64,000 nucleotides of DNA from Bacteroidales bacterium (GTDB lineage: Bacteria; Bacteroidota; Bacteroidia; Bacteroidales; Prolixibacteraceae), in the NCBI GenBank assembly GCA_012729335.1, contig JAAYDJ010000021.1, forward strand, positions 124,001 through 188,000, in the 5' to 3' direction. The first letter of the stretch is position 1; each line of letters opens with the position of its first letter. Made by a program: the position numbers and the translations under genes. Shown piece after piece: positions 10,082 to 19,667 of this stretch. The notes under the pieces were generated by a model, which saw only the letters and a list, made by a program, of their open reading frames with translations, searched no databases and was not told where the DNA came from.

Positions 10082-10720
10082 ATGATCCGTTTCTTCTCCA
10101 TAATTTTTCTGCTGCTTCCCTTCCTGCTGGCGGGACAGACAGAAGTTGCCGTTCCCAAAGAGAAAAAATTCGGCATTGGTTTGGTGCCCCAGTATGCCAT
10201 CACCAGCGGCACCCGCATCGATTTCGACATCAGGCTTCCCGGAAAGAATCAATGGCTGGTGGTGGCTCCCCAGCTCTATCTCGTTACTGAGAACTCCAAC
10301 TTGTGGAATTTCGAAGAAATGACCGGCGTGGGGATTGACCTGCAGCACCGTATCTTTATCGGGCAGGGGAAAGATCCCAGGGGGGCCTATCTGGCCTACG
10401 GACCGGTGTTCCAGTACCGTTCCGTCAGGGATAAAGGACTGACCTCCTATCAATACAAAGAAGATGGAGCCACCTATATCGGGCTGCACGAAGAGATGAT
10501 GCAGACCGGTATCTGGAAAACCGGAGGCAACCTGATATTTGGATACCAGGCCCTGGCTTCCCGCTCTGTTTACTTCGATTTATACCTCGGAACCGGGATC
10601 CGCTTCAGTTTCGACAACCGCACCCCGGGCCTCCACAGCTATTACAACGAATGGTGGGGCGACCTGGGATATTCGGGAACCCTGATGGTGGGAGGATTCC
10701 GCTTCGGTATTCTTCTGTGA
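10082..10720 (+). CDS. Hypothetical secreted, probable outer-membrane beta-barrel protein
   Basis: MIRFFSIIFLLLPFLLAGQ signal; alternating aromatic/hydrophobic strands; ends GGFRFGILL. Confidence 0.6.
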   Translation: MIRFFSIIFLLLPFLLAGQTEVAVPKEKKFGIGLVPQYAITSGTRIDFDIRLPGKNQWLVVAPQLYLVTENSNLWNFEEMTGVGIDLQHRIFIGQGKDPRGAYLAYGPVFQYRSVRDKGLTSYQYKEDGATYIGLHEEMMQTGIWKTGGNLIFGYQALASRSVYFDLYLGTGIRFSFDNRTPGLHSYYNEWWGDLGYSGTLMVGGFRFGILL

Positions 10721-10752
10721 GGTAATCCCCTGCCATTCGGCGAAGTGAAACT

Positions 10753-10795
10753 CCCCGCCAGCGCAGCGGGGAAACGAATCCCGGTTTTCCGGGAT
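10753..10795. terminator. Two adjacent hairpins between convergent genes (10753..10771 and 10778..10795)
   Basis: CCCCGC-7 nt-GCGGGG and ATCCCGG-TTTT-CCGGGAT between ends of convergent CDS; no T-tract. Confidence 0.45.
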
Positions 10796-10809
10796 GAGTT
10801 CGACGGGCT

Positions 10810-12663
10810 TCAGGCATCGACCCAGTCGCCGTTTTCGCGGATGAGCTGCTCGAGTTCCTCCACGGCCTCCTCATAGGGTATGGTCCTTTTGACCAGTTGC
10901 AGCCCCTTGTAAAGGCTTATTTTTCCATTACCCGATCCTACAAAGCCGTAATCGGCGTCGCCCATTTCACCGGGCCCGTTGACAATGCATCCCATGATGC
11001 CGATCTTGAGATGGTTGAGGTGGCCGAAATGCTCCTTCACCTTGCGGGTGGTCTCGTGCAGGTCAAACTGGGTGCGTCCGCAACCCGGGCAGGAGATGAA
11101 TTCGGTGCGGGAAACCCGCATGCGTGACGACTGGAGGATGCCGAAACTCAAATCTTTGAGTTCCGTGAAGGTAATGTTGTCGTGGTCGTTCGACAGGCAG
11201 ATGCCATCCCCGTACCCATCGATGAACACACCGCCGAGATCGGCCGACGCCTTGATCTGCAGATCTTCAAGCGACCTTTCATTATAACGGCGGTAAAGGA
11301 TGACCGGCACCTTCCAGATGTGGGTCTCCAGCATCATGAAGAAGGCCCTGAATTCGGCAAAGGGATTGCGGTTGGTGCTTTCCATCAGCAAGACCGTCTT
11401 CCGGGTTTGCTTCAGCTTGGTCATGATCTCGGGATGCCGTTCCATGAAACGGTCAAACTCCATCTTGGTGGTGCGGATGAACTTCATCCTGCCCCAGCGG
11501 GTACTTTCAAAGAGATACTCCTCGAGGCTGATCACCGGATAGCTGTTCCCCTGAATATCGAGAACCTTGCTTCCCGAGAGGAAATAATCGGGAATGAGTT
11601 TGCCGCGGATGGGCAGGATCTCCTGGAGGGAGCGTTCTCCCAGGTCGGCCATAACCACCGGCAGCGACTTGCCTCCCATGTTAAGCACCGGCCGCGTAGA
11701 ACGCCGCTCATACTCAAAAGGGTTGGTCTGTGCATGTAGGGGAGCCGTGATCCTCTGGTGATCCTGGTACGACCTGAAATGGTTAATGAGCTTCATGGCC
11801 ACCGGAATCTCCCGTTCCGGCTTTTCGGTCAGCGACACCCTGATGGTATCCCCGATCCCGTCGGCCAGCAGGGCACCGATGCCCACCGCCGACCTGATCC
11901 GCCCTTCCTCGCCTTCCCCGGCTTCGGTAACCCCCAGGTGAAGCGGATAATCCATGTCCTCCAGCCGCATCTTGTAACAAAGCAGCCGCACCGTATAGAC
12001 CATCATCCGGGTGTTGCTCGACTTGATGGATATCACCACATTGTCGAAGTTGACCCGCTTGCAAATCCGTAAAAACTCCATCACCGACTCGACGATGCCC
12101 GTGCTGGTATCCCCGTAGCGGCTCATGATCCGGTCGCTCAGCGACCCCTGGTTGGCCCCGATCCGCAGGGCCGTATTGCTGCGCCGTAGCATCTCCAGAA
12201 ATGGCACAAACATCTCCTCTATCTTCTGCAACTCCTCACGGTACTGCTCATCAGTGTAAACCAAATGCTCAAAATTGGCCCGCTTGTCATAAAAATTGCC
12301 CGGATTGATCCGCACCTTCGAAATATACCGCGCGGAAATTTCCGCCAGTTTCGGATTAAAATGGATGTCAGCAATGAGCGGATTGTTGAATCCCCGGTCC
12401 ACAAGCGCTTTCTTGATATCCTTCAGATTCTCGGCATCGCGGAGCCCCTTGACAGTGACCCTCACATAATCGGCCCCGGCCTTGATGATGCTGATAATCT
12501 GATTTACAGTAGCTTCTGTGTCTTTGGTATCCGTATCGGTCATCGACTGGATCCGTACCGGATGGTCCCCCCCAAGGGGTATGGAGCCTACCTGCACTAC
12601 CCTGGTCTTTAGGCGCTCATACCGGCATAAATCGCTGATATATCTGAAATTGGGATTGTCCAT
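10810..12663 (-). CDS. ispG: 4-hydroxy-3-methylbut-2-en-1-yl diphosphate synthase, large (insert-containing) form
   Basis: VQVGSIPLGGDHPVRIQSMTDTDTKD...ISCPGCGRTQFDL...MGCIVNGPGEMGDADYGFVG; 617 aa. Confidence 0.97.
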   Translation of the reverse strand: MDNPNFRYISDLCRYERLKTRVVQVGSIPLGGDHPVRIQSMTDTDTKDTEATVNQIISIIKAGADYVRVTVKGLRDAENLKDIKKALVDRGFNNPLIADIHFNPKLAEISARYISKVRINPGNFYDKRANFEHLVYTDEQYREELQKIEEMFVPFLEMLRRSNTALRIGANQGSLSDRIMSRYGDTSTGIVESVMEFLRICKRVNFDNVVISIKSSNTRMMVYTVRLLCYKMRLEDMDYPLHLGVTEAGEGEEGRIRSAVGIGALLADGIGDTIRVSLTEKPEREIPVAMKLINHFRSYQDHQRITAPLHAQTNPFEYERRSTRPVLNMGGKSLPVVMADLGERSLQEILPIRGKLIPDYFLSGSKVLDIQGNSYPVISLEEYLFESTRWGRMKFIRTTKMEFDRFMERHPEIMTKLKQTRKTVLLMESTNRNPFAEFRAFFMMLETHIWKVPVILYRRYNERSLEDLQIKASADLGGVFIDGYGDGICLSNDHDNITFTELKDLSFGILQSSRMRVSRTEFISCPGCGRTQFDLHETTRKVKEHFGHLNHLKIGIMGCIVNGPGEMGDADYGFVGSGNGKISLYKGLQLVKRTIPYEEAVEELEQLIRENGDWVDA

Positions 12664-12872
12664 ATGTCGTCATGCTTAGCCCGAAATGCAAATGTAATCA
12701 CATAACCCAAATAATAAAAGAATCATGTGTTTAAATTATTCTGACAGAATGGTCAATCTCTTGACCCACACACCATATCCAGTTGATGATTCCTTTCTGT
12801 TGGTGAAAAAACACGACCGCTGTTCAGGGATTAAAAATGAACCGTTGTATCCCGTATATGAGGGATAGACTG

Positions 12873-12880
12873 TATATTTG
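12873..12880 (+). promoter_or_regulatory. Bacteroidetes -7 box TATATTTG, 4 nt before gldA ATG
   Basis: Matches TAnnTTTG consensus; start codon at 12885. Confidence 0.55.
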
Positions 12881-12884
12881 CGGA

Positions 12885-13799
12885 ATGAGCTTAGAGGTGA
12901 GGGAAGTTACGAGGTATTACGGGGCGCAGAAAGCGTTGGACCGGGTATCTTTTGCCCTGAAAAAGGGAGAACTGACAGGATTTCTGGGGCCCAACGGGGC
13001 AGGAAAGTCCACCCTGATGAAGATCATTGCCGGTTATCTGCCGGCTTCGTCCGGGGAAGTGGTCATCGATGGCGAAAAGGTGACTCCCGACGGGATCTCC
13101 CTTAAGCGGCAGATCGGCTATCTCCCCGAGAACAATCCCCTCTACACCGACCTTTACGTGGCCGAATACCTGGAAATCGCCGCCGGTTTTTATCAGCTTC
13201 CGCGGAAAGGAGAACGCATCAGGGAGATGATCTCCCTGACCGGCCTCGAGGGGGAAAAACAGAAGAAGATCGGGGCCCTCTCCAAAGGATACCGGCAAAG
13301 GGTAGGTCTGGCCCAGGCCTTGTTGCATGACCCTCCTGTTTTGCTCCTTGATGAACCCACCAGTGGGCTCGATCCCAACCAACTGGGAGAGATCCGCAGC
13401 CTGATAACCCGCCTGGCCGGTGAAAAAACGGTTTTGCTCTCTTCCCACATTCTCCAGGAGATTGAAGCCATGTGCCCCAGGGTGGTGATCATCAGCCAGG
13501 GAAGGCTGGTCGCCGACGGGCCCCTGGCCGGCCTCAGGGAGGCTTCCCAGTACACTTCACAAAAAGTGTACGCCGAATTTGAGCGCCCCGTGCCCAAAGA
13601 AAACCTGTTGAAAATCAAGGGTGTCAGCCAGGTGGCCCCCGAAGGGAACGGCTGGCTCTTCACGGCCCTTCCGGGAAAAGACCCGCGCCCTGAAATCTTC
13701 AGGTTCGCCGTGGCGGCAGATATCCCCCTGCTTGCTTTGACTGAACGGCACGAAAACCTGGAGCATATCTTCCAGCAGCTCACACGCGATACCCGCTGA
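12885..13799 (+). CDS. gldA: ABC transporter ATP-binding protein, gliding-motility GldA type
   Basis: MSLEVREVTRYYGAQKALDRVSF...GFLGPNGAGKSTLMKIIAGYL...LSKGYRQRVGLAQALLHDPPVLLLDEPTSGLDP; Walker A/B and signature. Confidence 0.85.
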   Translation: MSLEVREVTRYYGAQKALDRVSFALKKGELTGFLGPNGAGKSTLMKIIAGYLPASSGEVVIDGEKVTPDGISLKRQIGYLPENNPLYTDLYVAEYLEIAAGFYQLPRKGERIREMISLTGLEGEKQKKIGALSKGYRQRVGLAQALLHDPPVLLLDEPTSGLDPNQLGEIRSLITRLAGEKTVLLSSHILQEIEAMCPRVVIISQGRLVADGPLAGLREASQYTSQKVYAEFERPVPKENLLKIKGVSQVAPEGNGWLFTALPGKDPRPEIFRFAVAADIPLLALTERHENLEHIFQQLTRDTR

Positions 13800-13806
13800 C
13801 TTTTCT

Positions 13807-14151
13807 TCAGAACCGGTTCCAGAAACGCTTTTTGTTTTCCCATTTTCCGGGCACCCACATCCATCCCTTTCGGACTTCCTTCCAATAGCCGGGGGTCCAC
13901 ACTTTTCCCCTGGGAGGTTCTACCCATACGGGAGCCAGCCAGGCATACATCCGGGCGGGGCGGTGCCATATCCATCTGCCGGGCAGCAAAACATACCCTT
14001 CACCGGGCTTGGGGGGAATCTTCATCTGTTCACGGGGAGGCATGGGTTTCTCGGCCACCCTGACCTGGGCAGTCACCCCCGCAGGCATACTCCCTGCCAG
14101 AAGAAACAGGAAGAGCATCCAAAGAGGCCATGTGTTTCTACTTTTCCCCAT
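13807..14151 (-). CDS. W-rich repeat (YXWGXW-like) secreted protein
   Basis: Signal peptide; PGRWIWHRP...PGYWKEVRKGWMWVPGKWENKKR. Confidence 0.65.
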   Translation of the reverse strand: MGKSRNTWPLWMLFLFLLAGSMPAGVTAQVRVAEKPMPPREQMKIPPKPGEGYVLLPGRWIWHRPARMYAWLAPVWVEPPRGKVWTPGYWKEVRKGWMWVPGKWENKKRFWNRF

Positions 14152-14245
14152 GTGATTGTTTTACCCAAATATAATACCAAATCGGCATATAGGAAGATGT
14201 TTGGTTCCGGGGTGAACAAAGAATGAGGGAAATGGCCTGGAAGGA

Positions 14246-14653
14246 TCACTCCCGGGAGCCGGAGGCCATGATTTTCTCCTCGAGGGCCAGGAGTTCCCGT
14301 TCGTCGGGTCCCGGAAACCAATCCCTGAGTTTATGGCGGGCTTTGGATCTGATGGCCGGGGTAAGTGAGGAGGAGACCTTTACGAGAGCGTAAATGAGTA
14401 CCCCCAGGTCGTCGGTGAACCCCAGGATGGGCGCCAGATCAAAAATGGCATCGGTGGGCACGATAAAATACCCCAGGGCCGCGGCGATTGTCAGCTTGGT
14501 CTTGAGAACCACCCCCGGATCTTTCATCACATAATACAGGAGCAGCACCGCATAAATCACCTGTTGTCCCGCCTTCTGCGCGTATCTTTTAATTTTCGCG
14601 AGAAGGGAGCGTTCGTTGTACCTGCGGGCATAAAGATTTTCCATCGACATCAA
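14246..14653 (-). CDS. YkvA/DUF1232 family membrane protein
   Basis: KTKLTIAAALGYFIVPTDAIFDLAPILGFTDDLGVLIYAL is the DUF1232 motif. Confidence 0.88.
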   Translation of the reverse strand: MMSMENLYARRYNERSLLAKIKRYAQKAGQQVIYAVLLLYYVMKDPGVVLKTKLTIAAALGYFIVPTDAIFDLAPILGFTDDLGVLIYALVKVSSSLTPAIRSKARHKLRDWFPGPDERELLALEEKIMASGSRE

Positions 14654-14665
14654 TTTTCAGCACTT

Positions 14666-15679
14666 TCAGCTTAATCCAATATCGGTATAATCAACTTTCA
14701 TGCCACGGTATTCTTCAGCAATCAGATCGAGTAGTTTGTCGACGGTTTCATAATCCTCCGACTGCAGCAATTTGATCTTCATCTCTCTGAAGTTGGGCAG
14801 GTGGGGGAAGTATTTGGCCAGGTGGCGCCGCATTTCCAGGATTCCCCGGCGTTCATCCTCCTTCCAGGCGATACTGAGTTGGAGTTGTTCCCTCACATTG
14901 TCGACAACATCTTCTACGGAAGGGGGAGGGAGGGTTTCCCCGGTAGCCAGAAAGTGTTTAATTTCGCGGAATATCCAGGGACGGCCGATGGCCGGGCGGC
15001 CGATCATGAGGCCGTCGACGCCGGACTGACGCCACAGTTCTTCGGCCTGCCGGGGGCCTTTTACGTCTCCGTTGCCGATGATGGGCATGGTGATCCGGGG
15101 GTGGTTTTTAACCTCTCCGATGAGGGTCCAGTCGGCCTGGCCGTTATAGAGCTGGCTGCGGGTGCGCCCATGAATGGCCAGGGCGGCAATCCCGGCATCC
15201 TGGAGGCGCAGGGCCGCCTCTACCACCGGCTTATCGTGCTCGTCCCACCCCAGGCGGGTCTTGGCGGTCACCGGCAGCCGCACGGCTTTCACCACCGCCG
15301 CCGCCATCTCCTGCATCCTGGGCAGATCCTGCAACAATGCTGCCCCGGCACCCCGGCGCACAATTTTCTTCATCGGGCACCCGAAGTTGATATCTATGAA
15401 ATCGGGCCCTGCCTCCTCGGCTACCTTCGCCGCCTCCGCCATCGCCCCAATGTCATGCCCGTAAATCTGAATAGCCACCGGCCGGTCAAAATCAAACAAC
15501 GACATCTTCAGCTTCGTCTTGGCCACATTCCGCACCAGGGCATCCGAATTGACAAACTCGGTATACATCACATCGGCCCCGAACTTTTTGCACATGTACC
15601 GGAACGACTTGTAGGTCACATCCTCCATCGGCGCCAGAAAAAGCGGCAAACCGCCCAGTTCAAGATCTCCTATCTTCAT
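14666..15679 (-). CDS. dusB: tRNA-dihydrouridine synthase
   Basis: LFLAPMEDVTYKSFR...DINFGCPMKKIVRRGAGAALLQDL...AIHGRTRSQLYNGQADW. Confidence 0.95.
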   Translation of the reverse strand: MKIGDLELGGLPLFLAPMEDVTYKSFRYMCKKFGADVMYTEFVNSDALVRNVAKTKLKMSLFDFDRPVAIQIYGHDIGAMAEAAKVAEEAGPDFIDINFGCPMKKIVRRGAGAALLQDLPRMQEMAAAVVKAVRLPVTAKTRLGWDEHDKPVVEAALRLQDAGIAALAIHGRTRSQLYNGQADWTLIGEVKNHPRITMPIIGNGDVKGPRQAEELWRQSGVDGLMIGRPAIGRPWIFREIKHFLATGETLPPPSVEDVVDNVREQLQLSIAWKEDERRGILEMRRHLAKYFPHLPNFREMKIKLLQSEDYETVDKLLDLIAEEYRGMKVDYTDIGLS

Positions 15680-15838
15680 GGTTCTCTATTTCAACGACAA
15701 AATTACTCCTTTCCCGCAATCGGAAACTATGAATTCAGACTGATCGATGTGATGCCCTGCCCTGACCATGGCAAAGAGCTCCCGGGTCCGAAAAAACAGG
15801 GATCCCGGAAGTGCATCCATTCTGACCGGGAGAAGGAA

Positions 15839-16411
15839 TCAGGCGGCCAGGTGTTCTGCCAGGATCTTCACGCCAATGAGGATTAAGATAATCCCCCCCG
15901 CCACAATGCTGCGGTGGCTTTTCTTCCCGGGGATTTTCTTCCCGAAGAGAAGACCAAGCATGGCGGCTATAAAAGTAACCGCTCCAATGATCAGCACCGG
16001 GAAAAGAATATGGGCATCGATGAATCCGAAGCTGATTCCCACCGCCAGGGCATCAATGCTGGTGGCCACAGAAATTCCGATAAGCACCCTGAGCACAAAA
16101 GGATCAATCACTTTTGCTTCCTGGTGGTTGTTAAGTCCGTCCATGACCATCCGCAGGCCGATAAAGGAAAGCAGTCCGAAGGCGATCCAGTGGTCGTAGT
16201 CAGAGATGAGGTTTTTCAGGGAAGCGCCCACGAGCCAGCCTGCAAGGGGGAAAAGCGCCTGAAAGAAAGCCAGAAAGAAAGCCACCCGGCAGGCTTGCAG
16301 GAAGGCGATTTTCTTTTGGGCTATTCCCATGGAGATGGATACCGCAAAGGAGTCAAAGCTCAGGCCCACGGCAACCATGAAAAAGGTGATGAACTGGGTG
16401 GTGGTGATCAT
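15839..16411 (-). CDS. mntP: Manganese efflux pump MntP family
   Basis: VGLSFDSFAVSISMGIA...SIDALAVGISFGFID; duplicated D-S-F/D-A-L motifs, six TM. Confidence 0.92.
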   Translation of the reverse strand: MITTTQFITFFMVAVGLSFDSFAVSISMGIAQKKIAFLQACRVAFFLAFFQALFPLAGWLVGASLKNLISDYDHWIAFGLLSFIGLRMVMDGLNNHQEAKVIDPFVLRVLIGISVATSIDALAVGISFGFIDAHILFPVLIIGAVTFIAAMLGLLFGKKIPGKKSHRSIVAGGIILILIGVKILAEHLAA

Positions 16412-16451
16412 AAGCCTGATGTTCTGACAAAGGAGTATCTCATAAGAGTGG

Positions 16452-18290
16452 TTATTCCACGGTCACCGATTTGGCCAGGTTCCTGGGCTGGTCGACATGG
16501 CACCCTCTCATGACGGCGATGTAATAGGCCAGCAGTTGCAGGGGAATAATCGCCAGCAGAGGGGTGACGGCGGGGTGGGCAGTGGGGATTTCCATGACCA
16601 GGTCAGCCATTTCGCGCATCTGGTGGTCTCCTTCGGTCACCACGGCCAGGATTTGACCCTTCCGGGCCTTCACTTCCTGGATGTTGCTGATGATTTTTTC
16701 GTAATAAAGGTCACGGGGGGCCACGACGATCACCGGGAGATTATCGTCGACCAGGGCGATGGGGCCATGTTTCATTTCTCCGGCGGCATACCCTTCGGCG
16801 TGAATGTAAGAGATTTCCTTTAGTTTGAGGGCACCCTCCAGCGCAATCGGAAAGAGGATTCCGCGACCCAGGTAAAGGGCATCTCCTGCCTCACTGATTT
16901 CGGCAGCGATGGCTTTAACCTGAAGGTGCTGACTGAGGATGGCGCGTGCTTTTTCGGGCACCGCTGCCAACTCGGCAATCAATCCATGGTAAAACTCCCC
17001 GTCTATGGTCTGCCGGGTATGGGCCAGCTTCAGCGCCAGAAGGGTCAGTACGGTCACCTGGGCAGTAAAGGCCTTGGTGGAGGCCACTCCGATTTCCATG
17101 CCTGCATGGGTATATACCCCTGCCACTGTTTCCCTGGAAATACTGGATCCCACGACATTGCAAATCCCCAGGACCAAGGCGCCCTTCTCGCGTGCCATTC
17201 TCAGCGCCGCCAGGGTGTCGGCGGTTTCCCCGCTCTGGCTGATGGCCATCACGATATCGCCGGGGCCCAGCACAGGATGACGGTAACGGAACTCGGAGGC
17301 GTATTCCACCTCGACAGGTATACGGGCATACTCTTCAATGAGGTATTCCCCGATCAGGGCGGCATGCCACGAGGTGCCACAGCCGATAAGGATGATCCGC
17401 CGCGCCGCGGCCACCTCCGGAAGAACATCCATCAGCCCCCCCAGAACAATCTCCGGCTGGCCGGTCCTTAACCGGCCCCGGAAAGTCTCCTCAATGGTCC
17501 GCGGCTGCTCAAAGATCTCTTTCAGCATATAATGCTCGAATTCCCCCTTTTCCATCTCCCCGATGGTGATGTCGGCCTGACGGATGGTCAGGGTCACCGG
17601 GTTGTTTTCGATGTTCTTCAGGGTCAGGCTCCCCCGCTCCATGATGGCCACATCATGGTCATTGAGATACACCACGTGTTCGGTATGTTCCACGATGGGC
17701 GCCGCATCGGAGGCCAGAAAATACTCTCCGCGGCCCACACCGATGACCAGCGGACTTCCCTTTCTGGCTGCAATCAGTCTCCCCGGTTCATCCCGGGCCA
17801 GAACGGCAATCCCATAAGCCCCCACCACCTTCGATAAAGCCAGCCTTACCGCCATTTCCGTGTCAATGCCCGCCTCCTGGTTGTAAAAATACTCAATCAG
17901 ATTCGACAGTACCTCCGTGTCGGTATCACTCTCAAAGGTATACCCATGCCGCAACAGGTCTTTCCTGAGTTCGGCGTAGTTCTCAATGATCCCGTTATGG
18001 ACCAGGGTGAAGAGGCCGTTCCGGGAGGTATGGGGATGGGCATTGCGGTCACTGGGTTCCCCATGGGTGGCCCAGCGGGTATGGCCTATACCCAGCGTCC
18101 CCGTCACATCCTTATCGGAGCAGTACTCCTCCAGATCCGTCACCTTCCCCTTTTTCTTGTATATACGGAGATTCTGGCCCCAAAGCGCTATACCCGCAGA
18201 ATCATATCCCCTGTATTCCAGTCTTTTCAGGCCGTTCAAAAGCAGCGGAAAAACATTCTTGTTCCCGATGTATCCTACGATGCCGCACAT
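16452..18290 (-). CDS. glmS: Glutamine--fructose-6-phosphate aminotransferase (isomerizing)
   Basis: MCGIVGYIGNKNVFPLLLNGLKRLEYRGYDSAGIAL...ends AKSVTVE. Confidence 0.98.
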   Translation of the reverse strand: MCGIVGYIGNKNVFPLLLNGLKRLEYRGYDSAGIALWGQNLRIYKKKGKVTDLEEYCSDKDVTGTLGIGHTRWATHGEPSDRNAHPHTSRNGLFTLVHNGIIENYAELRKDLLRHGYTFESDTDTEVLSNLIEYFYNQEAGIDTEMAVRLALSKVVGAYGIAVLARDEPGRLIAARKGSPLVIGVGRGEYFLASDAAPIVEHTEHVVYLNDHDVAIMERGSLTLKNIENNPVTLTIRQADITIGEMEKGEFEHYMLKEIFEQPRTIEETFRGRLRTGQPEIVLGGLMDVLPEVAAARRIILIGCGTSWHAALIGEYLIEEYARIPVEVEYASEFRYRHPVLGPGDIVMAISQSGETADTLAALRMAREKGALVLGICNVVGSSISRETVAGVYTHAGMEIGVASTKAFTAQVTVLTLLALKLAHTRQTIDGEFYHGLIAELAAVPEKARAILSQHLQVKAIAAEISEAGDALYLGRGILFPIALEGALKLKEISYIHAEGYAAGEMKHGPIALVDDNLPVIVVAPRDLYYEKIISNIQEVKARKGQILAVVTEGDHQMREMADLVMEIPTAHPAVTPLLAIIPLQLLAYYIAVMRGCHVDQPRNLAKSVTVE

Positions 18291-18302
18291 AGGTCGATCA
18301 GA

Positions 18303-19667
18303 TTACTGGTTAAACTTCGAATAGGTGATGATCATCTTCACCCCGGCGGCACTCGATGCCCCTTTCAACACGGCCCTGCGCATCTCGCTGTTTTTGTTGG
18401 TCGGCGTCAGGAAAAAGCCGTTGTTACCGGTTTCCTTGTCGATGATGCTTTGCATATGCTGCGTGATGTTGAACCGGTAAGTATAGTCGGGGTAGAGATA
18501 CCCTCCGTAATAGGCCGGCAAAAAGGAGTAATCCTTGGGCAGGTATTCCTGTCCGTCATCGCTGACATAGGTGAGAAACAGCTGAGTGGGCAGGGGTAAC
18601 TTCCGGAAATCGGAAGCAATGGTGTCGACGGTGAAGATCAGCTCCGCCTTGTTGATCGCCACCCTGGAGGAGTCCCTCCAACCTCCCAGGAAGGGAAGAT
18701 AGACCTTGGCCTGAAGCCCTCCTGTCGACTGGATGTAAATAAGCGAATCGCCGGTTGTTTCCTGGTTGATTTGGGAATAAAAGCGCGCCGGGGAGTAATC
18801 ATGCTGGAAACTGTTGACGCGGGCGCTGAATTCGGTGACATAACAGGCCAGGTTGGTGGTGTCCTCGTCGTTGTGGTAGTAAAGCACCACGGCGGAAGCA
18901 CTCCGGCTGGTCGATCCCAGCAGGCTCAGCGACACGATGGCCCCCTGGCCCTGCGCCGATACAGGTCTCACATACAATCCCCTGAAATAATCGAGAAACC
19001 GGTCGTTGTTGACCAGATCCAGGGAGTCGGCCGATATCAGTTTTTGCGCCAATGAATTGTGCAGCCTGATCCCCACCAGTTGATACATCGTATCGTTGTA
19101 AGTGGTGTCGAGCGATACCCTGGGCTTGAAGTCATATTCGCCCAGCTTGAAGGCGGAGGCCAGGGATGATAGATCGGCATCGTGATAATAGCTGGCATCG
19201 GGATCCAGGGCTCCCTCCAGTTCGTAAACTTCCAGTTTCTGGACCGAGGCGGTGTCGCCGTAAATCATACGGTAGTAAAAGTAAAACACGACCGAGTCAG
19301 CGACCGGGTTGGAGCCGAAATCGGGAAAGGAGTTGAGCCGGAACTGAAGCGCCAGGTCGGCCGTGGTTTTCCCAAATACGGGATCGTGGAATACCCCCAG
19401 CAGGCTGGTCGATGATTCATCGGTGCGAAGCGAGTCGTCACGGTATGTGTAGGCCCTGATGGTGTTCTTTTCCACCAGATTACGCGCATTAATCAGATCG
19501 GTGGCAGGCAACATCTCCACGCCTGCCAACCCGGTGTCGTTGCACCCGCTTTGAAGAAACAGACCCGCCAAGGCACACACCATTCCCGCAGGAAAGAAAA
19601 ACCTGCTCCTGAATCTGACCGGAAATAGATGGGATAAAAGAGTTGAACGCAGTTCAGACCTTGTCAT
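18303..19667 (-). CDS. DUF4270 family lipoprotein
   Basis: Lipobox LAGLFLQSGCNDTGLAG; DUF4270-like architecture; likely start at MTRSELRS (19667), overlapping the neighbouring CDS by 14 bp. Confidence 0.8.
   Translation of the reverse strand: MTRSELRSTLLSHLFPVRFRSRFFFPAGMVCALAGLFLQSGCNDTGLAGVEMLPATDLINARNLVEKNTIRAYTYRDDSLRTDESSTSLLGVFHDPVFGKTTADLALQFRLNSFPDFGSNPVADSVVFYFYYRMIYGDTASVQKLEVYELEGALDPDASYYHDADLSSLASAFKLGEYDFKPRVSLDTTYNDTMYQLVGIRLHNSLAQKLISADSLDLVNNDRFLDYFRGLYVRPVSAQGQGAIVSLSLLGSTSRSASAVVLYYHNDEDTTNLACYVTEFSARVNSFQHDYSPARFYSQINQETTGDSLIYIQSTGGLQAKVYLPFLGGWRDSSRVAINKAELIFTVDTIASDFRKLPLPTQLFLTYVSDDGQEYLPKDYSFLPAYYGGYLYPDYTYRFNITQHMQSIIDKETGNNGFFLTPTNKNSEMRRAVLKGASSAAGVKMIITYSKFNQ

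Noticed and set aside
14801-15886. 361-aa plus-strand ORF
   Set aside because: Antisense shadow of dusB/mntP; composition (H/G/Q-rich) is not protein-like while the minus-strand frames match known families.
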